From: Eleginops maclovinus
Lineage: Eukaryota; Chordata; Actinopteri; Perciformes; Eleginopidae
DNA: 64,000 bases
NCBI RefSeq assembly: GCF_036324505.1
Contig: NC_086360.1
Span: 8,290,293-8,354,292, forward strand
Direction of reading: 5' to 3'
Part shown: positions 1 to 12,560 of the stretch, piece after piece
Numbering within the stretch: position 1 is the stretch's first letter
Layout: every line of letters begins with the position of its first letter
Notes under the pieces: model-generated
Seen by the model: the letters and a program-made list of their open reading frames with translations, nothing else
Databases searched by the model: none
Told to the model about the DNA's origin: nothing
Translations under genes and position numbers: made by a program

Positions 1-1450
1 ACAAGAAAGTCAAACTGACTGCCACTTCTGTGAGGTTCAACGTATGCCTGCGGAGCCCAAAGTAAGTTGCCTTTGCAGCAGGGAGCACAGGCTCCGAGGC
101 TCTCTGCTGTCCCATATGATTCAGTGTGAGAACCCACCAGTGAGGCCAAGCTTTTCATTAGCATGGAGCGAAGTGTGGGAGGGCGGCTCCGAGTGCTCTC
201 TGCCTACTCAGCTGTAGAGCGGACCACAAACTGCACCGGCAGAAAAAAGATTATGCAACCGCCATGCCATTGTGTACAACGGAAGGGTTACCACGGCAAC
301 AGGATTCAGAGACTGAGCAGAGGAACCAGCGCTGGTTGAAGGAAGGAAGAGTTCGGCGATAGATAATCCTGGGGGGGGGGCTGAAACAATGTGGTTGTGT
401 ACGGATATGGATTTTGTCAGGATGGCATGACGGAGTTTGTTCCGACCCCAACTTCTATTCTACAAATAAGAAGAGTTAATACCAGTTTCTCGTTGCTAAA
501 ACTATTACAGCTACGAGTTGATACAGTTTGAGGGAGGGGCAGCCCACCCCGAAGAAAAAGCATGGCAGGGTGACGGTGGGAAAAAAATCGATTATTATTG
601 TCCTTTTTCCATTTCTGTTAAATGTCAATGGGTTTCACAGTAATGACCAGGCTAAATAAGCATGTGTCCACTTCAGCTCAGGATAATTGGAAATTTTTTA
701 TTTTAGTATGAAAGACCAATTTGTTAATACATAAAGTCTTTGGCAAATGAATCAATATTGAAAATAATATTGAGTTGCAGCATTATTTGAATGACAAATC
801 TAAATCACACGACATGCTATTTGTTGTGTACAAGTCAGACAGAGGCCACAGTCCCTTAAAAAGGTAAATAAGGGAAATTTTGGAGGTTAAAAAGAAAGTT
901 ACAAATGTGGTAGTGGTGCTGTGGTTCTAGCTTGGTTACTGACAATAGGAATGACAATATATGGTGCCTATACTTACTACATAAAGTCGTAAATAAGGGC
1001 TTCAAAATTATTATAGTAGCTGGCAAACTCAAACATTTGTCTTTAGGATATAAATAGATGTTTTATCTCCACATTTGAGATTGTGTAAAAAATTAAAATT
1101 GTTGGTATTGAAATTTGAAAATATTGTTCATTTCTTTCCGATGTTGTCTGACCCAACCGTTTTTAAGATGACAATCTGGGTTTATTCCAGTTGTAGGCAG
1201 GGTGACAAATGCCACATTGGCTTGTGAGTGATGCAAATCTCCTGGCCGCTTGCATTTGGCAGGTAAATGGTGCTAATTGTGTAACCCGTCAACAGGTAAC
1301 CACAGCAACATTATTTATAAGTCATGTTCCATTAGTTCAATCAATGTTTAATCTTCTAGGCTGGTTGATACAGTCTATGACTTCAGATCACAGCCAAATG
1401 TGAACTCAGGAGAGAGGAGTAACAGTTGCAGCTTAAAAAAGTAAGAAGCG

Positions 1451-1603
1451 GCCCCGGCCGTGGCGCAACTGGCTGGGGCACCTGCACCATACGCCGTGGT
1501 CCTTTCCGGATCCCACCACGACTTTCTCTCCCACTTTCCTATCACTCTCCACTGTCCCATCCGATTAAAGGCAAAAAATATCTTTTAAAAAGTAAAAAGC
1601 AAC
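1451..1603 (+). mobile_element. tRNA-derived fish SINE, internally deleted
   Basis: The segment opens with a tRNA-like GGCCGTGGCGCAACTGG stretch and continues with TGGGGCACCTGCACCATACG. It ends in a pyrimidine-rich CTCTCTCCCACTTTCCTATC stretch followed by GATTAAAGGCAAAAAATATC and an A-rich tail. This order is that of a common percomorph SINE whose head derives from a tRNA gene. The part with the expected B box is shortened, so this copy is probably defective. The family assignment is from memory of the consensus. Confidence 0.65.
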
Positions 1604-2583
1604 AGCACTGACAGACAGATTGCTGACCGAAAGCTAAATGAGAGGCAGGCAGTGTTTGCCCTTGTCTAGTAGCCACAGTGAAAAGCCTTTCAACATGTCA
1701 AAGGAATGTCATTCACCTCCCCCAGCTCCAAGGTTTTAAAGCAGCACCAACAATAGAAACATTGTGCTGAGAGGTAAAGAGAGGTGAAGGGTTTCTTTAA
1801 CCATCTTCACCGTTGTTATGATCTACAGCCGCCATGGTTCCCAAACATTTTCATTGTCAAGAGCTGCTTTACAGATTCCTCAAGCCCCAAAACATTACGA
1901 CTATGACTATACGGTAATAGATAATGATCCTAATCTAATCTCTTTGCTAGATTATAAGAAGAAGAGATAATAATAAGGGCCTGATTAAAAGTGTTATGTA
2001 AAACGATGGAGTGAGTTATTTAACTGTGAAGCTCTCATTATCCTCCATGCGGATTGGAAGGCTTACATAAGTAAATAAAGTATGCAAATGAAGTGTAAAT
2101 ATGATAAAGACCAACATTATCTTCATAAAGGACCAGGATGTGGTCATCATTTCTCAATCTATATCCTTGGCTTGAAAAAGCTGCAATGAATCCTATATAT
2201 CTATCATTATACATTTGCATTAATATTATTGTAGAATTGATTTGAATCCTTTTAGACAGAGTGGGGCAGACATTGCTTCAGATTTCACACCCTGCCGACA
2301 ATGAAGCCGCCGAGTAAAATCATGCAGTCACTGATCGGCTGATGTCCAGGTCGATGTCATTCTACTTTGGCCTGCGTATTGCACTGACGTTGATAGTTGA
2401 TAGGAAATTTAGTGGGTCCCCCAGTAAATGTTTTCTCACAGTTTGCTGTGTCTTCAGTTTGATGTTATATGATTATGTAGCTGAAAATCAAACAAAGCAG
2501 TTCAGTCCCTGTGCGGGATGTGCTCATCTCGCTGCTTTCTGGCTGTTGAAGTCAATCAGAACCAACACTACCAAAAATACAAG

Positions 2584-2613
2584 CTATGCTATGCTATGCT
2601 ATGCTATGCTATG
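2584..2613 (+). repeat. (CTATG)6 microsatellite
   Basis: Six uninterrupted copies of the pentanucleotide CTATG. Likely length-polymorphic; no gene touches it. Confidence 0.9.
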
Positions 2614-5600
2614 AACAAACATCAGCATGCTACCAAGCTCACAATGTCGATGCTAATGCTAAGAGTCTTGCAGACTTTCCAGAAAGTACAGTTGAGGCTG
2701 TTGGGAATGCTGTATCCGGTCATAAACCAAAAGGATAGCACAAATTACATTTTTTATACGATAATGGCAAAATATCAGAAGAGCACCCAGGTTACTGCAT
2801 TGCATCCTGTGGAGGAAAAGACTGAGTAGGATTTACCAAATGTCATAGAAATCCATCCATAGCTCATTCAAAACAAAAAAATACAAGTAGTACTCATGAG
2901 ATGAATCCTCTGAGGACCATGAACATCTGTAGGAAATGAATGGCCAGGATTACAAAATGTTGATGTGATACCTTCAAATCTGATACAAAAATATTGAAGA
3001 CACATTTAAGATCCTCTGAAAACTGCACTAACCTTAACATAATACGTTTATGACACGTTGACATTGGTTAAGCATTTCTCAGTAGTCATACTCCTCTTTT
3101 TGGCTTACCGGTCTTCTGCTTAAGCTACTGTGTTCAGTTAGCTTAGCAGAAGGACTACATACAGATGCAAAACCCAGGCTGATATCAGGCTGTGCATACA
3201 AATTGAGAGAAGTGAAGACCGTTGTTCTGACAACCACGGAGATGGCAGAAGGTTGGGGGGGGCAGCCGGTGCTTCAGCTGGTCCATCCATCGTCTCCTGT
3301 GATATTTTGTACTGGTGCCCTTCAACAGGGCCCCTATACGTCTGGTGAAACTGACATTCAGCAGGTTTGGAACCGTCATGACTAAGGGAAAGTGAGCAGG
3401 CACACAGACTGGTTTTGTACGTTTAGCAAAGACTTGGTGAAACTTGTGTTGATGGGACCCTGTTGTCATGAGACAATTTATAAAAAGGACAGATGATGAC
3501 ATTCAAATAATGAATGATGTCTGCACTTTATGATTCATGGGGATGACGGTGAGAGAGGAATTCCCTGACGTTGTTGCCATTAATTAAAACTGAAAGGAGT
3601 TTTCAAAGGCCCTTTATTATCTCACTACAGAAACACATAACAGACAACACAAAAGGTTGATCTTCAAGAAAAGGACCTTCAAGGAAAACCAAACACAACA
3701 TTGAGCATGAATATCACCAAGGCAACTCAGAATGACAACAATGACCAACCTAGAGACGAGCAAAAGAAAACTTTTTCATGAAACCGCGTGGCAAGAAACT
3801 TTGTAACCCCATCAGAAATGTGCGTTGCCCCAATATCCCTAGATTACATTTGTATTTATTTACTGTTTATAAGGCCTGATATACTTCAATGTTATCGACA
3901 TTAGGCAGTATTACTGAAACCTATTTCACTATTTCTCTGTCCAAAGTGAAACAATGAGACACAGAAAAGTGATTAAGATATAATAACTTTTTATTCGCCT
4001 ATAACATTTCAGCAGTCTGAAAATTCCAGACTAAATTACGCAGACACTTTAAGATGCACAAAATGAATTTCATCAATCATTGTGTTCTGTATGCTGAACA
4101 TTTTAACGTGGCGGGCTGCAATCTGAGCCTTTCAGCTAATGATGCTCAAGCTTAAAACAATAAAGAGAGCTGATCCCTTTAGTTACCTTCTGCTAATGTA
4201 GCGTAAAGTAATGTAGGAAGGTGGGTAGGTAGGTAGCAAGATAGGGTACGTTCCCTGAACACACAACATGCTTTTGCTATCAAAACATTGCTAACATTTG
4301 ACCAAATATCAGGCTGAATCTACTAGCTTAGAGCCCTGTTTGCTCATTAACTGGTGAAACAGTACCAAGCAAAGTCCAACCCAGCACAGATAGGTGATGT
4401 ACTGTCAACATAACTGGAAACCTTTGCCAAAATAACCAAGGAATTCCACAAATTAAGTTTGCACCTGAATGAGCATTGCGGCACAAGTATCCAAAGCCTT
4501 ACAAGAGTCAAAATCCCAAATTGTGGTTCAAATTGGAATAAGAATCTGAGGCGAGGGTTAAACCAAATGCTCAGAGCATATCATGTGGTTTAAATAAGCT
4601 CAGGATAAAAACGTAGCTTTTGCGCTGCTGTTGTTCCTCTAACAGACAGGAATCACAAGCAGTCATTAAGTCTGCGCCTCACCAGACATGAGAGCTTGAA
4701 CCAGACGGAGGCTGTATCCATGATAACAACAGTCCTACATTAAGCCTGCAATAAATATTTATCGGTTATCTTTCTGTGTGCTGATGATATGCACCTCTAA
4801 GTGCTTCATATATCTTGGATGCAAATAAACCTTAGAAAAAATATGGTGTGCTTGATGCAGTCTGACATGAAGCACTGCCTGCATCTTATCAAACAGATGT
4901 CTTAAACTTACACGGGGGAAAATTTGTGTTTAAAAAAAAAAAAGATAATCCCCAAAAAAACAACCCATTAAGTTTGTTAAAAATATACACAAAAAATGTT
5001 ACACAACCTTTTTCAAGGAGAATAAGACTTCTATCCTACCAACTATCTTGGGACTAAAAGTCTTCATGTAATAGTAGGGTAGGTACTGTCATCAGATTTA
5101 TTATGGTTAACGGATGTTCAAAATAGACCGAGAGTGCCAAAGTAACAAAAGAAGGATGAAAGACAGAAAAGGGAAAAGTTATCTTTTTCCCAGACGATTA
5201 TAGCCCCGCAGTTTCCAAGCTTCACTGCTCACAGATCTCTCCTAATTGACCACAAAGGGTTGTAGCCTCCCCTCTAACCCCCCAATACACACACACACAC
5301 GGAGTATGACACCCTTGCCATTCACCCGCTAACACAATTGGCAGGGATCCAATTATCCTTGGCAGAGATTAATTGAAAATAACTCATTATGTTCCTTGAG
5401 GACATTCCAAGCGAGTCAGATTTCAATTTGACTCGTGAGTCGACCGCAATTTGAAGGGTGTGACTGGAGCGATCACAAGATATTAGTCCCCCAGGGCAGA
5501 GACGGACAGACTGACTTTCAAGTAAAATATGGAGAGAGCATGAAGAGGAAGAAAATCGGACTTCCAATCTGAATTTTCCTTTTTTTTTTAGCATTTCTCT

Positions 5601-8600
5601 CTTACATGATGATCCTGAAGTCACAGGAATATCAACATACGTCTCTGACACATCCCATCCTCCTTACTGCTGCTGCATAGTGTTGGCAATACACACCGGG
5701 GCTATTGCAATTACTCAGTGTGTGGTACTAAATAACTCAAATGTAAATACATGAACGACGATGGCCACCAAAGATGGATATGTCTTGAAGTGTTTTACTA
5801 CTATGACAGTTATCAATGGCATCTCAGTTGGACCTCTTGACCACGTATCTAATGCCTGAATAATCACTGGGTGGGCCTTTTTCGACATTTAGTACAAAGT
5901 CATCACAACTAAATGACCGCAGAAACCTAACGTTTATTGCCCGAGCTACAGATTTGAGTGTGACCTGATAGAGTTATGCAGTGATAACAAACATTTGTAG
6001 GCCAACCTGAAAGTTAGCATTGCAAGGGATCCCTCGACTAAAATAAATTGGAATTATTTCCATTTGATTTTCAAAACAAATCGTGAAATAATAGTGATTA
6101 AGTGTTTTGCTACAATGACACCATGTTTATAGTAGTTGAAACAATTGTTAGAAGTAAAAATCTAATGCAATGCTAAATACAAACGAGATGCTGGTTGCAT
6201 GACTTCACATCGCCACCGCTAAGCTAAAGGTGGCTAATGTTTTTCCTGATGACATCAAGTACTCACATTTAGCCAGTTGTTAGCAACTCCTGCCTTTAAC
6301 TGTACGAGCTTCAGATATTCATTAGTGGGGTGTTTACTGATGTATTTTATGTCCAAGAAGAGCATTTGAAAATCAAAAAAAAAAAGCTAGTATTAAATAC
6401 TGACTATATTTTAAAGGATCCAACCCAAAACTCAAACTCAAATTAAAAGGTAAAGTGACAATACTGACAATTGTTTAACTCAACTGGGGTTCAAAAGAGG
6501 AACTGATACATGTGACATAAATCAGCCCCATTGTGTAAACATTGCATTTCCTGTTTTTAAAAAAAATGTCTTTATAATAACAGCCTCAAATTAAAGCTGA
6601 GATAGACAGTAACATGTTATTAGTGACAGAAAAACCTGGATATGTGATGTACTGGAAACCAAGTTGTTGGTCTCAGAAGGAAAAGAGGAACCACTGCATT
6701 TATGCAACAGTGCTAATGCTCCCTGGGTGAAGGGGGGGGGTGGGGCAGGCATCATTAAGGACACTCCTGCTACCCAGACTGCCCCTCCACCCAATAATGC
6801 AAGCCAGGATAGGGGGGTAAATCTAGGTCAGTAGCTGGGGCACAGTCTGCATTAGCCGGTGCTGCTGTGTTAGCACTGATAGGCTAGCACTGTTTGTTGA
6901 AGTGTATATTTATTTAGAATGGTCTGCATAGGCAGTGGCAGTTTCTTGTACAGTCTAAATTGCATCTCCATTTAATTCATGAGCATATGTTGAATTTGGA
7001 ATATAATCCTATTTTGTATTCATAGAACTGTGTCTTTGGGCTGATTTTTACTGAGGAATCACCCAAATGCAACCCCAGCGTTTTATGTTCATTTGCATTG
7101 CAGAATCCCTGCTGGAACACACCGACCCCTCCTCCTCTACGGACGGCTGCCACACAGCCATCAGATAGACACAAGAGGTCCAATTGGTACGGCAGTGAGA
7201 TTAATGCAGACTAATGATAGAGGCAGAGCGAGGCAAAAAATATGCAAAGTGTGAAAACATGCCCTGTGGATCAGATGAATGGCACAAAGCCAAATGAATT
7301 CCACAGTCAGCGAATGTCTTGGTTCGCGTTTCTCTCTCCAAGTCCAGAAAACAGCAGCGTCAGTGTGTCTCCAGAAGAAATGACAACATGGAAACTGAAG
7401 AAGAAAAAATGAACACATGACCCGACCGCCTGCAAGCTTTGGTCTGACCAGGAAAATGGTTGATATTTTAGACTGTTGTGATATTCAATGCCTTGAAACA
7501 AAGATCAGACATCAGTCTGTGTTGTCTACTGCTGACGTGATGGGGGTTTCTCTCTCTGTTGACTGCCATGGAAAAACACTCTTGATTGTAAAGGCTGAAT
7601 GGTGTCCCAGTTTCCCCCATCCCCAATCTACAGAAAAACATCACCTGAGAGTAGCTCGGCCACATTAGAATTTAATTAATGGGTTTTCTTCAGTTTCTGT
7701 CAAATTAGGGTGCAACAGATGTTTTAAGAGCACTTATTGCAGTACAATTAAAAGGAAAACAGTCAATATGTATCTTCTTTCCCGTGCCATTGGTTATATA
7801 TACATATAAATGGTGAAACTAATGATTGTTTCCACTTGATCATTCATTTTCTGAGTAATCTCTCAATTAACAGAATAATTGTTTGGACAACAAAACCTAA
7901 ATATTTCACATTAACCAAGCAGGACGAACAGCAATGGTATTTTTGCTTAAAATAATATTTAAACCATAATTAGTCCAAAGAATTCCCCAGTATATTTTGC
8001 TCATCAACTAATCTGTTCAGCGAGACAACTCAATCTTTCAGATCTGGCACAATGTATTGACAACAGGAGAAAAAATGACACACCGTTCAATATGCTGCTA
8101 TTCCTCAAATGCAGGCTTAAGAGGCTCTAAGCGCTTGAGAGTGTGTTTGGTTTTTTTCCTACAGGTTTAACAGCCAGGCAATACACCACTACTGTGAAAC
8201 CCTTTAACGATGCTTCTCCCTTCACTATACCATCCTGTCAGAGAGGTATCAAATTTGATATCCTTTACACACCAGTCACTGTGATGTCTTCAGTTATTCC
8301 CTGCTAATCTCGGCCCAGAATTGAGAATTTATCTGCCAATCTGTGAGGCAATTAGAGATCAACTGAGCACAGATGCAGTTTGGCCTTTTAGAGAAAATGG
8401 GTGTTTAGGAGAACAGCAGCAGTGGCAATGTCTATCTGCTTGGATGACAGACTCACTGTCCGTTCCTCAGACATATCTCATTAACAACGCTTTGCTAAGG
8501 ATTATTGTACCTTCTTAAATGCAGCTCTTCAGGTAACGATTTAATGCCTTTCTTCGAGGCTCAACAGCTAACACAACGCGACTCCAGTCATTTCTTTTAA

Positions 8601-8751
8601 TGATACTTAATGACTCTTTTAATTGCACTTCCAATGACTCAAATTCCTGCACCTTGGGAGGTATTCGGGCTGCACGATTAATCGACATTACATCCACATC
8701 TGGACAGGGGCAATATCTGCTCGCAGGAAGCACAATTTTTGTTAAAATATT

Positions 8752-9641
8752 AGGGGAGGAGGAAATAATCGATACAACATAGTATTGTGATACTTTGCGT
8801 GGCGATATTGTATCGATACACGGGCGCCAAGTATCAATATTTTATTATATAAATTATTCATGCGCAAATGAAAATTAAAGTTTGTGGTAACAATTGCTTT
8901 TTCAATCCACCAGATGGTGCTGAGCTCTTTCTTGTGCGGCCATGGCAAGCCCCTAGGAAGTGCTCTGGACTTCGGGAAAATATTAGTAGTGGCCAAACAA
9001 CGGGTACTACAACTTCCGTATCAGTCAGTGACCTCACCTGGCCCAGAAAGACTTTTTCCCATTGAATTAAATTAGGAAAGAGACATCTGTACATTTTAAC
9101 TAAATAAACTACCCAGTATGAATCCTTTTATAGCCCTTATTAAAGCATTAAGTCCTTAAAGTTGTAAAATGCGCTAAAAGCTGAATCCAAATTTATTTTC
9201 CCTCTCCATTCATTCTAGTGAGGCGAGAGCGGGAGGTTGGGGGCGGGGCTTAAGGGAACACTCAACTGCGCATGCTCTATGCTCTCGACAGCCAGGCATG
9301 ATGGGTAATTTGTGACGTTTTGCTCTCGAGAATCTGAGGCCATTCCATCTTCATGCGCCAACGAGCAGCTCTCATAAGAATGATCGCAGTCCCGCCTCCG
9401 ACGCTGTATCCAGTTCTTATTATACGTCCATGAGTAAAGTCAGTGGCATTAGCCGAAAGTTAGTCAAAACAAAGATGGAGTCAGTGGAGAAAGAAATGCA
9501 CCGGTCGCGTTTAAATAAAAGGTGTGGAATTAAATATCTCATCGCAGCACTTATCATATCGTAGAATCGCAATACTATCGTATCGTGGCTTAAGTATCGC
9601 TAGAGTATTGTGTTGTAGGGACCCCGGTGATACCCACCCCT
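8752..9641. mobile_element. Non-autonomous DNA transposon relic, possibly nested in an older one
   Basis: The two ends are imperfect inverted repeats. The left end reads AGGGGAGGAGGAAATAATCG and the reverse complement of the right end reads AGGGGTGGGTATCACCGG. Both continue into ATACAACA/CTACAACACAATACT and several ATCGATAC/GTATCG-type words. The interior has a GC-rich, CpG-containing block (about 9220-9440) and a short open stretch at 9475 starting MESVEKEM. That could be the first exon of a deleted hAT/ZBED-type transposase, but this is only a guess. Outside it, 8668 (GGGCTGCACGATTAATCG) and 9894 (AATGCAGCTCT, inverted) resemble the ends of another common fish element, so it may be an insertion within an insertion. 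No clear target duplication was found. Confidence 0.5.
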
Positions 9642-12175
9642 AATAACAATGTGTTAAAATAACGTTTTGATTGAAGTATTGCAGAGCTGCATAGATATAT
9701 CATCCTACTATTCATATTATACAGACTTTGAAGAAGAAAAGAATCCTCTTTAAAAATCACACCCTGATTATATAAATATATTTTTCAAGAATAATGACAA
9801 GAACGAAGTGAAATTGATCAATCCCGCCTATATCGTATACCCGTATTTCAATATCAGTCACGCTATAGCTATTTTTCAAGAAAATGCAGCTCTAGTTGGA
9901 ACGCCACATATCTACACACACCACTTTGACAAAGATGAGAAACACTGATCCGGGTCAAAAAGAGGTTAAATCAAGGTCTGGTGAATCCGTCACTCTGGAG
10001 AGTAAAGAGGGTGATTGCAGTTGCCGGGGAAATACTTAGAGACAGGATCAGACTGCACACTCTACAACATGGCTTCAGATCTCTGCAGCTGCATTGCTTC
10101 TCTCACACCCTCCTCTCATTATACTGAGGCAGCATGCTCACTGCAGCTCACTCCTAATGAAGGTTAGATGCTTGGCTTCTCCAGGCTTCTGTTCTACCAT
10201 GCATGCAAAGTAAAGCAGGCAGTATCAGTGTCAGTGAAAGGATAAAGTCCCTGCTTGGGTGACTTCCCATTTTCTTGCTTTGCCAAACCAAATTGGGCCT
10301 CATTCCAAATCAAGCCAGAGTCAAGCCGGGAGTACAGTCTGATCAAAAGCCTCTCTGTCTTTAAGCGTGCAAGGCATTACAGTGCAGGTCATGCCGCTGT
10401 AATCCAGCCAATGAATAGACAGACTCACCAGTTTTTGATCATAAATTAACTGGTTTCTCACAAGTTCATCCAAGTTAATGCATGTAAGAAAACGCTTTCA
10501 AATGTGTGAAAACAGCACAGGCTTCATAAATGTTCTTATCCTAAGTTTTGCATGCAGTTAGTTTCCAAATTAGATTCAGTAAATGGTCTTAAGTAAACAA
10601 AAGTATTCTAAATTTCTCATTTTTATCGAAAGCAACCTGGTTAATGAGTTTTGATCCACCTGTTCCAGCACCGTTACCCAAAATAGAAAAGAAACCTGAA
10701 GTGCTGGCCTGCTGATGAAAGCAGAATACATTTTTCTGAAATTGTATTTGGTTGTGATTTGAAAATATAACCTTTAATAGCTGCCCTTTCTCTCCCAAAG
10801 CAAAACATGCCTCCCACTGATAGATTATCATCTGAACCAACTGAACATAATGTATTTTTCTTGCCTTGCAGTTGCCTTAAGCTTCTCTCAGTCATACATA
10901 ATACTTTTGTCTTAATACAGGTAAATTCTTTCAAAATCAGCCTTGCACAATACCCAGTCGGTTGCTCTCTATTAGAGCTGACTCAAAACAGCAGCTTGCA
11001 TGGATGCCTTTATTGCAACAACAGCCAATGTTTATCATATTTCAACACTCCAAATGTCAAAATAGCCATGCCTATTGCACTATGGGTACCCAATTTTAAA
11101 TCTTAAAGCTATGCTCAGCTCCCAATAGAGACTGAATCCTGATGTTGGAACTACGACCAAATGTGACTATCACACTGACACAGCCATCTCCTAACCCGGA
11201 GCTGGAAATTCAATCCCATTACACAAAGCTCCTCAATCGTCTCTATTACCGAAGTGGCATAGTAAAGCAACTAGAGCAGCCTCAGCTCTCCCCCACAGTG
11301 CTGGAAGGTGAGTGCTAATAGGAGAAGCAGTGTTGCCAGACAGGCCCTGGAGATCAGAAAACAATTGGTTGATTATTACCAAAACCAAGTACATGTGTCA
11401 CTTTGATAATGAGAAACTCTCGGAGATCCATTCCATGTCTCTGACAGTCATTTGTGGTATTAAGGGTATCGTTTTGATCCATGCAGCAGTAAAATGAAGC
11501 TAATACAAGAGAGCCATGAGTTTTAACACTGCAGTTTCTTATTAAACGGAACACATGGATATCACTCAGTCTGTTACATGAATATGACCCCCTTTTTTGT
11601 GATTAAAAGCAACTGTACAGACAAAAAATAGTCAACCCCAGGTACTAAAACACCTGTCTTGGCAAATTCTATCATCTACATTGTTGTTTCTCTGTGTCGA
11701 GCTTTCACCTTTGACCAAACACTGTGTGAATGAAAGGAAAGCAGGCGGTGCCATGATGTAAATCCTCTCGCGCCCTGTAAAGATGTATACAATGATACCA
11801 TCCAGCTTCCTTCTGCAATAAATCTCCAGGCAGAGGCAGAGGCAGCAACAGTAACAGACGCTAACCTTTTCCTCACTGACATTGATGCATTATGGACAGC
11901 ATTAATCACAGTGGGGGGATGCATGTGGGGACACAGGAACAGTATGTGAGCATGCTTGAATGAGAGTGTGCATGTGCTTTAAATCTGTATGTATTGTTGT
12001 GGCATGACAACATACATCAAGGTCTGCTATATGAATAAAAAGACAGGTTAAAATGCTTATTATAATCATGTGTGATAAACAATAAGGTAGTTTCCTCCCC
12101 CTCCCCCTCACACCTCTACCTTAAAAATGGGAAGTTTATACGGAATAAAAATATAACTCAATAAATGCAACTTAC

Positions 12176-12237
12176 CTCCCCAGCTCGTCTCTAATAACGT
12201 AAAATTCCTCAACATTTTCTTGGTTGAAAACAGTCAT
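12176..12237 (-). CDS. dapk1: First coding exon of a death-associated protein kinase (dapk1-like)
   Basis: On the minus strand an ATG at 12237 opens MTVFNQENVEEFYVIRDELG plus two bases (AG), followed by a consensus GTAAGT donor. Vertebrate DAPK1 begins MTVF-QENV-(D/E)(D/E)-(Y/F)Y and reaches EELGS at residue 21, so length, sequence and splice phase all agree. DAPK1 is a calcium/calmodulin-regulated serine/threonine kinase with ankyrin repeats, a ROC-COR region and a death domain. This exon covers only the residues before the kinase glycine loop. The remaining exons are not in the window and should lie beyond position 1. DAPK2 and DAPK3 start differently, so dapk1 is preferred. Some doubt remains because only 20 residues can be compared. 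Confidence 0.6.
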
Positions 12238-12560
12238 GTTCTCCAGGCACTTCCTCCCTTTTCCTCCGACCGCAGGCATGTCCTCGGAAAAACGGCACCC
12301 CGGCTCTTCACAGCGGCACCATCCCTACCAGCAGCCTCCGGTCTGGGCAGGGTTACAGCCAAACAACCCTCCTCATGTTAGAGCTTCCGAAGCAAGTGGG
12401 AAACACATCAACAGGGGGGAGGAGGGAGGGGGTTTAACACATTAAACGTCGACTATGAACTGGAAAAAGGTGTGCAAACAAAAGGAAACCTAACTGACGG
12501 ACTAATGAACCTGCACCTCCGCGGCGACGTCACGACTCCTGGAGCTGCTCTCCCAATCCC
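12238..12560 (-). promoter_or_regulatory. CpG-rich 5' UTR and probable promoter of the dapk1-like gene
   Basis: Immediately upstream of the ATG on the minus strand the base composition rises sharply in G+C and CpG compared with the AT-rich surroundings, up to about 12550. A CRE-like word, CGACGTCAC, lies near 12524. No TATA box is evident. This fits a CpG-island promoter. The start of transcription cannot be fixed from sequence alone, and a non-coding exon further upstream is possible. Confidence 0.45.

Larger units (their letters stand above)
1..12175. other. Putative first intron of a dapk1-like gene; no coding sequence recognised
   Basis: No open frame here has a recognisable domain, and the kinase exon that should follow the short first exon at 12176-12237 is not in this stretch. 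It is therefore read as (part of) the long first intron of that gene on the minus strand. Contents I can name: a tRNA-derived SINE near 1451, a CTATG pentanucleotide tract at 2584, and a composite DNA-transposon relic at about 8668-9894. The rest is AT-rich sequence without structure that I recognise. The intron assignment is inference from the neighbouring exon. Confidence 0.5.
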